A stretch of DNA of 64,000 nucleotides from Diploscapter coronatus. Lineage: Eukaryota > Nematoda > Chromadorea > Rhabditida > Rhabditidae. The stretch lies in the NCBI GenBank assembly GCA_964036155.1, contig OZ038423.1, forward strand, positions 45,275,249 through 45,339,248. Reading direction: 5' to 3'. Every line of letters begins with the position of its first letter. The stretch's first letter is position 1. The notes under the pieces were generated by a model. The model did not search any database and was not told the origin of the DNA. It saw only the letters and a program-made list of their open reading frames with translations. Made by a program: the position numbers and the translations under genes. This document shows, in pieces, positions 25,782 to 39,180 of the stretch.

Positions 25782-28700
25782 ATGTCTAAAAGCGTTAGCC
25801 GCGAGGCTTTCACCGCTAAAAATGCCCCCGGGTCTTCGTCGAGTGGAAAAGTAAGGGTGGTTTTTGAAGGACACTGTAAAATACCGTATTTTTCAGATTC
25901 TTATCGGAATCTGTGCGATGAATCGAAAGGCCACGAGTAAGCCGATGCGAGCTATCATGTCCAAAATTGTCGACTGCTATAATGTAGGGGGTTTTATATC
26001 CATCGTAAGGATTTCATATATCCTCCATTTCCAGGACTACCTGGATTACTTCATTTTCGACGAGCAAATGATCCTGAACAACCCGGTCGAAGAGTGGCCC
26101 CTGTGTCATTGCCTGATTTCGTTTCACTCTACGGATTTTCCGCTGCATAAGGTTTCAATTTTTTAATGATTTAAAATTATTTTTAATTTCTGTGGGGTTT
26201 TATTTTACCTTTTTTATTAGAATTTAAATTTGCATTTCGCTTAACTTGTAAAATGTCTATTCTTTTCAGGCAATCGAATACGTGGAACTCCGAAAACCCT
26301 ATGTGATCAACGATCTGAAAAGACAGTACGATTTGGTAAACTTCAAAATTTCCGTAACCTAATTTTTATTCTTTTCCAGCTCGACCGTCGAAAGGTGTTC
26401 CGAACTCTGGCCTTGGCCGGCATTGAGCATCCGAGACATGGGGTCTTGATGAGAGGAGATCCGAATGAGCCGGGTAATTAAGTCATTAAGTAGATATTTT
26501 GTTACGCATTAATTAACTCGGCCTAATTACTCTAGTTAAGCTGTCTGTAACATCAACATATCAACAAGTGGAAATATAAGGTCTTGAATAACCAATTGCC
26601 TAATTAACTCAAAATAGTTGCCCAAATTATCTATTTAACTACCCTAATTACCCACAATTAGACGGGATCCTCATGGAGCATCCCGATCACATCGAGGTGA
26701 ATGGTCTGGTGTTCAACAAGCCCTTTGTGGAGAAGCCCATTTCCGCCGAGGATCACAACATCTACATCTACTACCCACCTGGCGCGGGAGGGGGATCACA
26801 GAGACTTTTCAGGAAGGTCAGACTTCAAACAAGTTACAAACTCTCGATCGTGAGCTCAATATTTAAACATCTTTATCTTTAGCTAAAAATTGCAAATCGA
26901 AAAAAAGTCCTCAGAAAATTATGCATGATGGAGTGAATTGTATCTCAAAAATCGAACAAGAAAACGTGGAAATTTGTCGATAAGTTTTTGTATTTCAGCA
27001 CCATTTTCCGTGAACTAATCACATTAATTTGCGCGCTGGTTTAAAGCGGACTATTTCTAGTTTTCAAGAAAAAATAGTTGAAATTTATAGGGAACTATGT
27101 CTATAAAGGGCAAAACCGTAAAAGCGAAACATGTAAGTTTGGAGAAATAAGATTTTTGGAAGATTAAAACTTCTGATTTTGTCTGAGTTTTGGATGTCTA
27201 GCAATGCTTGGGCGTGCAACTCTAATAATTCCCTTCCTGTGTGCAACTTTTACAAACCCTTAGAAAATTTAACGCGCACTTTGGAAATAGCATAACATGA
27301 TATTTGGTTCCTAAAATGAATTTCTGATTTTTAAATTAAATTTGTCTGACCCCAAAGCTAACGCGAGCACTATTTTGTCCTAGTTTGAAAAGACTTCAAG
27401 ACAAATTTGGGAATAAATTTCATTTTTAAAACTTTATTCAGATTAACAACCGCAGTTCCTGGTATTCAGCGGAGAGTTCAGTGAGGCATAACGGGTCCTA
27501 TATCTACGAGGATTTCATTCCAGCAGACGGTACTGATGTCAAGGTTCGTTATTGAAAATCACCTGACTTAAAGAGATTCCATTTTTCAACGAGGGAGGTG
27601 GAATCTCGTTAGGCTCTGCCGTTATTTTTCTTGGTCTTTCAAAACTTCGACATTCCAGGTCTACGCGGTAGGACCGTACTACGCTCACGCTGAAGCTAGA
27701 AAAGCCCCGGGGCTGGACGGCAAAGTGGAGAGAGACGCTGACGGGAAAGAGGTAACATTTTAGCAAAAAATCTCAAATTTAGAATTTTCAGGTCCGATAT
27801 CCGGTGATTTTGACTCACAAGGAGAAGTTGATCGCGAGAAAGGTTGTGGAAGCGTTCGGGGTAGGTTTTAAAATTTGAAAAGACGAAAATGGGATTGTTG
27901 AAAACGGCTAAACGTTGAAATTTTTGAAAAGGGTGAAAATTGAATTTTCAGCAAACCGTGTGTGGATTCGACCTATTGAGAGCCAATGGAAAATCGTTCG
28001 TGTGCGACGTGAACGGATTTTCGTTCGTGAAAACCTCCACCAAATATTATGAGGTGCGAATTTTTCAATCTCCTTCAAAAGTTCCAATTTTATATTTTTT
28101 AGGACACCGCAAAAATTCTCGGCAACATGATCATTCGAAACCTGATGCAGTCGAACGTGAAAATCCCCAGAGGCCTGGAGCCACCCTCTCTTTTGGACTT
28201 GGGACTTGGAGGTAATCTCAGTTTGTTCCCATTTTCGATAGCACTTGTGCTATCATTTTGGTACTCATACCACTTTTTTTTTCAGACGACCCCCCGTTGG
28301 TATCGACGCCATCTGGCAAACTGATGGAACTCCGGTGCGTCTTGGCGATTATTCGACACGGAGATAGAACGCCCAAGCAGAAAATGAAGGCTCGGAATTT
28401 GGAATTTTTCAAAAATGATGGCTTTTTCAGGTCGTAGTGAATGACCCTAGATTTTTTCAATTATTCCGGGAACACGGGAATCCGAAAAAGAGCGAAGTGA
28501 AATTGAAGAAACCGAATCAACTCAACCAAGTCCTGAATCTGGCCAGGGCTATTTTGTCAGAGAAACAGGTAAAGTTTATATCTTCAGAAAAAATCAATTC
28601 AATACCTATCTTTTTATATATAAAAAAAAGTGAGAAATTAATACTTGTGCCCCCGTTTAATCATAATTTTTTAAAAATCGCATTGGATGAAAATATTTCT

Positions 28701-31700
28701 AGGGCGATCGCCGCCGATTGATGGAAGAATTGAAACAATCGGCGAACGAGGAAAGTGAGACTCTTGTGGAAAGACAGCTAGAGGCTGTCGAGGATGATAT
28801 CAAAACCTGGGACCAGATCCGCACCGTCTTGGAAATGTACGAATTTTCCCGCGAGTTTAAAAATCCGACCCTCGAAATGCCCGTATTTGAAATTTTCAAA
28901 AACCCGCCCCACGAATGCCCCGTTTTTCAAGTTTCCTCACTACCTGAAAACCCCGCTACAACTTTCCTCTCTGTCAATCACCAAACAGCAGCAAGGAGAA
29001 AATCCGTTCTATCTTCGGAAGGGGATGTAAGCGAAGATGAAAATTCTCAAAATTTGCTATTTCTGGAAAAAGCGGGTGGAACTAAAAATGTAAAAATTGT
29101 ACAAACCGAAAAATTACTGAAATAGGCACCAGGAAAATTGTGATTGCTCCCTGAAAGTCAGGTAAAATTTGAAAATTCGAAAAAATGAAGATTCCTGTCA
29201 AATTTTTATCCTTTGGCACTACAGTGATCAGATTTCAATAAAGTTATCTCGTCTTATAGAAATTGTCTAAGTCTCTGTAGCCTGCCTTATAATGGATATG
29301 ACAAATAAATCCCCTTTGTAGCAAGACGCTTAAAATTAGCTAGCTTCGCCCACTTTTATCCCAGCATATCACGAACATAGTCGAAGAATAACGTCATATG
29401 TGAACCTCAAATTTCAGGTACGGCCACTTTTCGGGTATCAACAGAAAAGTCCAACTCAAGTACCTGAAGGCTAGAGAGGTCAGGGTTGAAATTAAAAGAA
29501 AAGACGAATTTCAAAATTCAGATCAAAAACTCTGATGAAGAATCAACGCAGCAAGGCCCGGCGCTTTTGCTCATCCTCAAATGGGGCGGAGAACTGACCA
29601 CTGCCGGTAAAATTCAATTTCTTTATCTTCGAAAATATTTTTAAAAAGTCGTTTCTTAAAATTTTAGAGATTTTGATTTAAATACTAAATTCAGGCAACC
29701 TTCAAGCGGAAGCCCTCGGAAAACTTTTTCGAACTCTGTACCCAGGAATCAGAAGAACAGATGGGAAAAGCTCGCCTGAGGATACGCAGGTTGGAAATTT
29801 ATTTATCTATTGGAAGCTGGTATGACTTTTTAAATTCGAAATTTCAAATTTAGGGCCTCGGCTTCTTGAGATTACACTCGACTTATCGACACGATTTGAA
29901 AATCTACGCTTCCGACGAAGGCAGGGTCCAGACTACGGCGGCCGCTTTTGCTAAGGTGAAAAAGACCGGCGACACAATTTTGGGAACAGAAATTATGGGA
30001 ATAGAATTTCAGGGAATGCTCGCTCTTGAAGGAGAACTAACCCCGATTCTGGTTCAAATGGTGAAATCCGCAAATACCGACGGACTTTTGGACGACGATT
30101 TTCAAGCCCGGGAATATCAGACTGAGTTGAAAAGATACCTGCACAAGGCGCTTCAGGTACAGAGTTCATTTTTCAGCATTTTTAGAACATTTTCGGAATA
30201 AGACGAAAAGTTAAAAGGAAGCTATTTTAACCAACTTTTTCTTAAATAAAATGAAATTATTCGAAAACGTTATACTTTGAAAAATATTGAATAAAACCTA
30301 AAATTGTAAAAAAAATTGAATTAATTCGATTTTCAGGTTGATCGAGATTTCACTCCGGAAGACTACCAGGAACTGAATCCAGACGGTCTGAAATCGATCA
30401 CAAACGCGATGGAGTTCATCAAAAACCCTCGAAAGATGTGCCACGAAATCGCGAGCTACGTCGAGAGAATGTGCGATGTGATCAAGTGGCACAAGATGAA
30501 TAAGCCTTGTAAGGAAAATTTGTTTTTTTGGGAAAATTAACCATGTTATCTATTTTTAAAATTGTGTTTTAGAAATGTAAGAAAAGATGCCATAGTAAAC
30601 CAAGAAATATCGTTTTTTCAGCGGAAAATCACTCCCTGTACCTGTCAGAGACCCTAGATTTAGCCGAAAGACGATGGAACAAAGAACTGAGGGAGTTCAG
30701 AAGAGTCAACAAAAACGGCGAGATCGAGTACGACATCTCCAAGATACCGGACATCTACGATAACATCAAGGTATTTTCAAGATTATTCAAAAATTGCACA
30801 ATCTATTTTCCTTAATTTTTAGAATTTCCAAAAAAATTATCATATTTCAGTACGATATGGAACATAATCCTGAGTTGTGCATCAACAACGAAGGCGAATT
30901 CGAAAGGATGTATCTCTGCGTCAAAAACATGGCCGATATCGTGGTGCCTCAGGTAAGATATTCAAAATCTAAATAAAAATATTAGTCCGACCTCGAAAAA
31001 TCAAGGAAAAATGTTTCAGGAATACGGTATCAAAAAGGACAACAAAATCGCTGTGGCCCAAAGAGTCTGTACCCCTCTTCTCAAGAAGATTCGAAACGAT
31101 CTTCACCGATGCCTGGAAAGTTCGGAAGAGGATGAAAGTCAGACCAGACTGGATCCGAGGTTTAATTTTTTATCCCTTAATCTTTTCTCAAATATTTTTT
31201 TCTAAAAAAACTTTAGGGCTTCGCAAGGTATAGCCACCCCTCTGAGGCATGTCAGAACTCGCCTGTATTTCACGTCAGAAAGTCATATTCACACCTTGAT
31301 GAACCTCATCAGATACGGAGGATTTTGCAATGTAAGCATTAAATTTTCCTCATTTTTGATGATTTCAAATTTGCCATTATAGAATTTAAAAAAAAATCTA
31401 ATCTAATAAATTTTTTAAGTTAAAAATTCAGCCCGACGACAAAAAGTGGCAGAGAGCGTTGAGTTTCCTGTCTGGGGTGACCGAGTTCAACTACATGACT
31501 CAGGTATGGTTTATTTTTTTTTTTATAGAAACTTAAGATTATTGGAGTATTTTATGTTAATCTCCGAAACAATGTTCCCTTCCCCATAATTTTGAAAATC
31601 CTTGAGATTACGGTAGCTTTTAATTGTTGCAGGTGGTTTTGATGGTCTACGAAGATTCACGGTCCGACATCGATGAAAAAGACCGATTCCACATCGAGCT

Positions 31701-34584
31701 CCTGTTTTCTCCCGGACTCTACCCTTGCTTCCTCACGGAAAAGGAGAAAATCTACGAGAATCGACTGAAGTAGCAATTTTTTCAGCTTTTAAAAATAAGA
31801 ACTTTTTGCTGCTTTTGGACACCACAAACCCTCAAAACATGCCAAATTTGGTAAAGAACTTATCGAAAAGGTTCTTTTCCTCCTATAGTATTTCGCACGA
31901 CTTGAAGGCTTGTTGTTTGTTTCCAAGTTATAATTTTTTGAATTTTTCAAAATACGGGATTTTCAGCAAAGTCTCCAAAACCCAGTCGAGAGAGGGAAAT
32001 AGTTCTTCGCAAAACCAGTCCCAGGGCCAGAATCCCGCACCGGTGACCATGACAGTTAGCGCGGATTCTACAGCGACCTCTGGAGGTTCCAGCCCGTCCG
32101 ATATGTTAAAGGTATCTTTCTTAGGTTTTGCAGTTTCTAAAAGTTCACAAATATTTCTCAGACATGGTCCCAGAAATTCCCAAAAAATATTCTAGAAGCT
32201 TCGAAAAACGAGCTTTTCAAATTTTTATAAGTTCCAATGATCCCAGAAATTTTCAGGAGTCCTCTGGAAGCACGAATTCTGGAAGCAGTCTTTTTTCTTC
32301 TCTGAATAACTCGACCCCACCAAATCCTATCCAGCCAGCTTCAAGCAGTTCAATTCAAAATGCACAAACGCTGAATACTTTAACGACTTCACTACTTGTG
32401 GCTCCCATGAGCAACGACGATCTCTCCGTTTCCAGCAACGTTTCGGAAAAAGCCGCAGAAACTTCGGGGTATAAAATTTAAAGATTTTATGTTCTGAAAA
32501 ATGAAAAAATGCAATTTTGGCGTTTCAAATTTTGAAGAGAAAAATTCAGCTTAATCGCCAGCCCTGGAAAATCCAGCCATCATGATTCAGAAGATGATCT
32601 GAATGATACGGAATCTGTGAATTTGGTCGCTCTGGAAGAAGTCCATCCGAAGGGTATTTTTTTATTTTAGAATTAAACAATAATAATTTCAGACGAGAAA
32701 ACCACAAAGCGGCAAAGATTGGTGACTGCAGGAGAGACCAAGGCTATGGAGGTTTTCCTTCTATTTTTTCGCAAAAAAATGAACATTTCCAGGAAGGCGA
32801 CAAACCCAGGGAGGACTGGAGCAAGAATAACGTCGCCTTGGCTTCGACTCCAATAACAACTCCTTCGAAAGTCGGGAATCTGGTAATTTCTTTAAGAAAA
32901 ATAAAAATAAAAAAGATATTTTTATTTAAGTTTATGAAAATAAAATTTCAAAATATTTTTCTTCAGATAGTCGAGGAAGAAGATCACCAGGCAACGGTCG
33001 GAGCGAGTCGGGGCAAATGGGTCAAAGAGTTGCTAGATGAAACGAAGCGAGCCATGAACTCGATCAAAGAAGAGGATGATAGGTGCCGTATTCATTACTA
33101 TTTGACATTTGCGTTAAATTTAACTCTGACTTTAAATCAACCGTGAATTTGATTTCAGGAAAGAAAGGAGGGATAGTGGAGCGGGACAAACCCAAACTGG
33201 CCCGAAGAGCAAAAGTGAACCGATAACTGCAAGCACGCCGGTTTCTGGAGAGGATAAAGGTGGCTTTTATATATCCTTTCTTTTAAAATAAACGACTTTT
33301 TCAGCAAGAAGGTCCCGATTCCCCTACAGATTCAAGCACCATACGGTCAATCTTTTGACAGGTCGATTTGTTTTGTTTAATTTCGAAAAAAAAGCTTTAA
33401 AAATGACTTTCAGAAAATTTTGAAGCGAAAAATGGATTTTTCAGGAAACACCGGCGTCCAGAACTGTCTAATTTCTACGGATGTGATCATGGGCAAAAGC
33501 GAATCGCAAGACAAGTCGAAAAGGAAGGGGGAGAAAGGTCAGAAAATATACATTTTTAAAATTGACTTGGAAATTTTTTAGACTACTCCTCGGCAGGAAC
33601 GGCCGTACTTTCCACTGCGGTCATTGCTCGATCCTCTAGCGAGCCGAGATTGCAGACCTACGCAGCCGGGGACTGCATTACAGTGGGAGGTGGGATATTT
33701 TGATTTTTTTAAATTAAAAATCCAAACTAACACACTTTAAATACCAATTACCGTATTCTCTCTAATTGTAGAGCGCCCTTAAAATGCCAGAACTACACAT
33801 TAGCCTTCGCAAATAATCTCCGAAAGTGCGTTTATAACGTTCTTTTGAGTCCATAGAGTGGATGTAATCTTGATTGGAGTGATTACGATCATTAGATGAG
33901 AAGTTATGGCGGTTTGAAAAATTCAAATTTTTTTCGAAAATTAGAGGGTTGAAAAATAGAAGGGCATTTCCTTCAATTAGAGGGAATACGGTATATGAAT
34001 TTCATATATTCTTCGATTTTATAATGGAACATTGACGTCGATTTTTACAGACTCCCAAGTATTTTTAGATTTGAAGAAAATAATAACTATATGAGATTAT
34101 ATACTTTACAAGCCCAATAAATATCGAGGATGCCAAAAATCCTTTTTAATCTTTGAATTCGGAATTTTCAGAGATCAAGCGTTTCTGGCCCCCGTTGAGG
34201 AGTCTCGAAACCCTGCACGACTCGATTTCGTTCCAGCAATTCGACCAATTTCTGGCGAAATTGTTGGTGGGAGCTCTGACCCCTCTACCCTCACCTCCCA
34301 AAACTCCACTTCCACTCGCGAGCGATGGTAGGAAAATCGGAAAAATCAATAGCATTGAGGGCGGGGTCGAGTTTTTGGTTTTGCAAACAAAATTTCATAT
34401 CATTTTAAAATCAGCTTCTTTAACAGGGGAACGAGTAAAGAAATTGATAACACATTTGAAATTTCTCGAAGTTTCCGAAGTTGTCCTCATTTCAGACCTT
34501 CTCACGCCGCCTCCGAGCTTCAACCAACTTCGATACGAGGTCGAAAAACTGAAGCAACTCTCTGTGGATGACAGCGAAAAATAA
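25782..34584 (+). CDS. Inositol hexakisphosphate / diphosphoinositol-pentakisphosphate kinase (PPIP5K, VIP1 family), 1380 aa
   Basis: Bifunctional cytosolic enzyme: an N-terminal ATP-grasp kinase phosphorylates IP6/5-IP7 to 1-IP7/IP8, and a C-terminal histidine-acid-phosphatase-like domain reverses this. 38 exons: 25782-25850, 25897-25983, 26035-26151, 26270-26335, 26380-26473, 26662-26816, 27442-27543, 27659-27751, 27792-27860, 27952-28053, 28103-28211, 28286-28389, 28431-28568, 28703-28836, 29418-29478, 29522-29606, 29695-29789, 29854-29955, 30013-30156, 30337-30508, 30622-30770, 30851-30952, 31020-31159, 31217-31331, 31432-31503, 31633-31769, 31967-32111, 32257-32468, 32550-32653, 32693-32751, 32793-32882, 32967-33082, 33159-33259, 33305-33361, 33445-33537, 33582-33689, 34172-34327, 34496-34584. 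Diagnostic pieces: [87 protein letters not shown]. The C-terminal third is low-complexity and less certain. The intron at 28390 starts with GC. Confidence 0.93.
33749..33993. mobile_element. Short terminal-inverted-repeat element in a PPIP5K intron, 245 bp
   Basis: TACCGTATTCTCTCTAATTG at the left end is matched by CAATTAGAGGGAATACGGTA at the right end, and the inverted repeat extends inward to GAGCGCCCTT/AAGGGCATTT. No coding capacity. It accounts for about half of the long intron 33690-34171. Confidence 0.65.
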
Positions 34585-35070
34585 CTTGGGAAAATTCAAT
34601 TTTTTGACAAATATTTCTTTCAAATCACTGAACTTTCCAAAAATCTCATGAAAACGATCATTTTTATCACTTTTAGGTAACCTAAACATAACCGGTGTTA
34701 GAGTTCTATCACAGATTTAAAAGAATGTAAAGCCGTGCATTTCAGCATAATATCTTACTCTATTGGACTTTAAAAATTTCACAACCACGCTTTAAATCAG
34801 TATTGTTTACCATTTTTATAGATGAAACCGAGCTTCTTTTCTTGGATTCTGGAGTTTTATCTTTGTAAAGTCGAACATGGAATTTTCATAGAATGAATAA
34901 AGCAAATCTATTTTATTTCAAATCTCGTTAAACCTCGAGAAAGCAAAAACAACTTTTGCAACAAATATATGATTTTTAAGCTTGAAAGATTACCAGGAAG
35001 AGCTTGGCAGTTTATATGTACAGGCACTTTGCGGGGATTGACTTGGTTTGACGCCGTCAGGTTCCAGAAT
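34585..35070. other. Convergent 3' region between PPIP5K and PDCD5
   Basis: Both genes end here. AATAAA on the plus strand near 34895 suits PPIP5K, and TTTATT near 34912 (AATAAA on the minus strand) suits PDCD5, so the 3' ends of the two transcripts may overlap or abut. No other feature seen. Confidence 0.5.
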
Positions 35071-36050
35071 TCACATGTCGTCGTCGTCAGAGTCGAGATT
35101 GTTGCGACGACGATCGAACTGGAAATTAAGCATTTTGACGTCACTTTATTCCTTTGAAACTAGTTTTACCTAATTTTTTCAAAAAATCCGAGAAAATAAT
35201 TGGGATTACAAATAATATTTCTCGGATTTTTGTGGAAAAGCTTCCGAGTCAGATTTTAAGGGTGGATTTCAAATTTTTTTACCTTGACAGTGGTGGTGCG
35301 CTGCGTTTGCTGAGAGACCCGCTCCATGAACTGCTTGAGCGCCTCGTCCGACATTTTGCCCGCGAGCTGGCCTCTTCTGGAAATTGTTCAATTGTTGTTC
35401 TTGTTTTCTTGTTGCTGTTGAGTTTTCATTAGCCCCAAATTATCAAATTGTTCTTATTACTTTTCTTCGATTTTTAAAGTCTTTTCTTTATTGTTGCCTA
35501 GTTTCTATTTTTGCCTACTTGTCATCTCCTTACCTAGCCATATTGATGAGCGCGCCCTCAACCATCTGGGCCTTTTCCGGCTTCGCGGCCGCTAAATTGC
35601 TCAGCCTCACGAGCGCCTGCTGGTCCAGAATCTAAAAGGCATCGTTGTTTTCAAAAATTCTGTCATCGACAACCAACTCTGATATCCGAAGTCAAAAGAA
35701 ATATGAGATGTCAGAGTTCGTTATGTCGGAATTTGGAATCCAACTCAATAAATTCGAATGTTCGAAAAGATGTCAGAGTTCAGAATCAGCGATAAGAACA
35801 CTGATATCCGATGCCGAAAAATAAGAGACGGCAGAGCTATGAATTCATAGGTCGAAATTTTTTAGTCTTGACCTGCGAAAGCATGGAGTTTTTGGCGGCC
35901 TCCTGGTTTTCGGCTTGTTGTCTGCGCGCTGCAGCTGCGTCATCCTTGCCCTGAGAGGTCTGAAAAAATAAAAACCTGAAAAATAGAAAATTAAAACAAC
36001 AATCCGACCTGAGCCTGACCAATACCGGAATCTACGTCGCTTGGCTTCAT
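35071..36050 (-). CDS. Programmed cell death protein 5 orthologue (PDCD5), 122 aa
   Basis: Small helical-bundle protein of the PDCD5/TFAR19 family, implicated in apoptosis and chaperonin (TRiC) binding in animals. Exons (minus strand): 36009-36050, 35873-35959, 35534-35631, 35283-35376, 35071-35118; phases agree. Family hallmarks are visible: ILDQQALVRLSNLAAAKPEK, INMARRGQLAGKMSDEALKQ, and the basic-then-acidic tail FDRRRNNLDSDDDDM. The length fits the family (about 125 aa). The start MKPSDVDSGIGQAQ is short and unlike other family N-termini. An upstream exon is possible, but none joins in frame obviously. Confidence 0.9.
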
Positions 36051-36297
36051 TCTGTTTCGATTTTGGCGAAATTTCTACTTTTTCGGCGCTTTTAGAATCA
36101 CTCGGAGGCTTCTGGAATTCAAAAATTTGAGAAAAATAAAAAAAATAAATCTTCGGAAAATAAACTAGCAAGTTCGAAGAAAAACAAGCGGTACATACTG
36201 CGAATAAATGTAGCCCAAATGATAAATTGGGTACATGAAAATTCGCCCTTCGACTTCGAAAACTCGATTTTTTAAAATTTGTAATTTTTCAGGAAAC
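36051..36297. promoter_or_regulatory. Shared divergent promoter region, PDCD5 / FCF1
   Basis: 247 bp between opposite-strand start codons. A TTTTTCAG ending at 36292 sits 5 nt before the FCF1 ATG and is a strong candidate trans-splice acceptor. No specific transcription-factor site was recognised. Confidence 0.5.
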
Positions 36298-38033
36298 ATG
36301 GGCAAATTGAAGAAGCAGGCGAAAAAGGCGAGAAAGAATGCCGTGGACAAACTCATCAGAAAGACGGACACGAGGATGTAAGAGTTTTTAAGGGCATATT
36401 TGAACATTTTAGAAAATGAGAAATTTGGACTGGATTTTTTGTTCAAAAAGTACAATTTTCGATTTTACTTTTAAAAAATTAATATCTTAAACTTTTTCTA
36501 ATAAAAATGATAAATGGGGTGTTTTTCGAAATATCGAAAAATGTTAAATTCCAGCCCCGAAGCGTCGAGACTCGTCAAGGAAAAGAAGGAGGACGAACAG
36601 ACGCTGAAGCTGAATCATGCGTGAGTACATTTTACTTGATTATCAAAAGAGGTGATTTTAAAAATTGGCAGTACTTTTGACAAAGCTTTCATTATTTGTG
36701 AAGATATTGCTAGAGTCTCGAAGAAAAGGCATTCATTTTGGCACAGTACCATGTCCATTAAAAAAGTACTCACTTAAACCTAGAATTCTTGGAAAAGTAC
36801 TGCTTTTTTTTTAGAGAAACGTAACAAATTTCAGGCCGAAAACTTCGTCAGCTCTGTATATGCGCTACAACACGCAGCTGGGGCCGCCCTTTCACATTTT
36901 GGTGGACACGAATTTCCTCAATTTTGCCGTCAAAAATCGCATGGACGTCATGCAGGGCTTCATGGATTGTCTCTATGCAAAATGTAATATTTTTAATTTT
37001 GATCTCGAGTACTTTGCAAGGCAACTGCTATTTGATGAGAGGAGACCTATCTTTTCCCATACTATGTCTTCCTACTTTCATTCTCTCCTGTTTCTAACTA
37101 TAGGTCTCGTCATCACGTCCTATAGTAATTGCCCTTTTTAACGGGAAATAATTACATTTTTACTAAGGTTATGTACTTTCGAACCAGAAAAGATTATGAC
37201 TTCAGCAAAATTATTGCTAATTTTGTTGTGAGTTCAATATCATGTTCATTAGCAATCGAAACAGCGTAATTAGTCTGTACCCTCCAAATGATCACTCATT
37301 GAAACTTTCAAAATTCGATATCTCATTTTCATCAACTAGTTGAGCATTTACAATACTAACAATTTATCGAAACTATAATTTATATTATATATATATTATA
37401 TTTTTATATCTAACATATTATTTTCTTCAAATTACGCCTCTGTAAATTGCAGGCATCCCCTATGTGACCGACTGTGTGATGGGTGAGCTGGAAAAGGCCG
37501 GGAGAAGGTTCAAAATCGCCCTTAAAGTAAGAAAATTGAGCACCTTGTATTTTGCACCCATTTTATCTTTAATTTTATTATTTTTTAAGATCATCAAAGA
37601 CAATCGCTTCCAAAGACTCAAATGCGACCACAAGGGCACCTATGCGGACGATTGTTTGGTTCAGAGAATTACTCAGGTATAGTTTTAATTTCGCGAAAAA
37701 TGCCTAAACCTTTACCATCAATAATAACTTTCCTAATAAAAAAAATATCTTTTTTTCTATAAAAAAAAATTCTAAAATTTCGAAATTTCAGCACAAATGC
37801 TACATCGTCGCCACGGCAGATCGCGATTTGAAGAGGAGGTAAAAATTTAACCAAATCACTATTTCAAAAATTCCCTTTTCACAATTAGGGTTTTCCTCCT
37901 AATTTTACCAGATTTAAAAAGGTTGTTATTTTTCAGAATCCGCAAAGTCCCTGGCGTCCCCATCATGTACATCGCCCACCACAGGTTCACCATCGAAAGG
38001 ATGCCAGACGCCTACGGGGCTCCGGCTCAATAA
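36298..38033 (+). CDS. rRNA-processing protein FCF1 (PIN-domain, UTP24 family), 199 aa
   Basis: Nucleolar endonuclease-type protein of the small-subunit processome, needed for early pre-18S rRNA cleavages. Exons: 36298-36377, 36555-36620, 36835-36983, 37453-37526, 37590-37676, 37792-37838, 37937-38033; phases agree. The basic N-terminus [13 protein letters not shown] is followed by the PIN domain with acidic residues in [33 protein letters not shown] and [13 protein letters not shown], the expected metal-binding set. The end [19 protein letters not shown] matches the FCF1 C-terminus. Length is essentially that of the human protein. The stop overlaps an AATAAA. Confidence 0.95.
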
Positions 38034-39180
38034 AATAAAAACCTCAAGGAAATTACTTGTTTTTGTTGATTTTCCACTTGTTTTTAACGAAATAAATTTA
38101 TTTTTATTAAACGTTATTATATTTGGTCAGTTTCGGGTATCACAACAAAGAGAATATGAGTCAGGTTTAAACTACGGAGATTTTTGTTCAACAGTTGGAT
38201 TGTGTTGAACAGAAAATTAGCTAGAGAGAATTAAGTTTTTGTTCAACGCAAAATTTGTGTTTAACAAATTCGACTTTTTTGCTGCAGACTTGAGAAACAA
38301 TAATCGCAAACTTTTGGCAATGTTTAAATCGCTATAAAACATTCATTCGTCCAGATTAAAAAGGTGGTTTTCACGACTGGTTTGACTTATATTTTGCCTA
38401 GGTCTCGTTTCAGGGCAATAACGCGCGTTATCAATATCTTTTGCCTTACTCCCTGTCATTGCTTATCAGTCAGCCGTCAATAATTCCATCTCTAGCAATT
38501 TCTATTGCTCTTTTTTCTCTAATGCTCCACACCGTTTACAATGGCACTTTTGGTTTTCATTATTGCATGTCGTGCCTCAAAAATTGAAAACATTGGCATT
38601 CTTTCTGAGTTTCTATGTTTTTGACAATCTGTATTCGTCACGATGATCATCGTCAAATTAAACCTGTCATTCTCGTCAGACCTAGGCAGAGCTTAAGCTA
38701 GATCAATCGTGCGTACCGTTTTAGGTCAAAACATTCAGCCAAATTCCTGTTGTGTACCTCCCTATGCATCAATTTTCTATAGAAAATTTTGTTTTCGTAC
38801 CCCTTCTACTATAATTTTTCATTCTGGCTTAGAGCCTACTTAGATCTGAGATTTTCGTTTTCTTTTAAAGCTTTCTAAACTCGAAATCAAATGGCAAATA
38901 TTGTCGATGATCGATTAATTGAAATGCAACTATAATGCACAGAAATTAGTACGCTGTTTGCAGTAAACTTTACGCTATCAAATCGTATTTAAGGAATGAT
39001 CCAAACGACTATTTGTACATACGCAATGCATGCTCTGTATATTCGAATTTGTGCATTATTTATTCTTCATCTCGTTATCAGTCATTGATAATATATTTAA
39101 TAATGACGAAGATCAAACGATGACATAAAATGCCCATTTCTGACATTTGTGCAACTTTATCTTTCAGAATTTCTTAATTT
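38034..39180. other. Intergenic region FCF1 to the disordered-protein gene
   Basis: 1.1 kb without a supportable gene. A CTTTCAG ending at 39167, 13 nt before the next ATG, is a candidate trans-splice acceptor. Confidence 0.45.
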
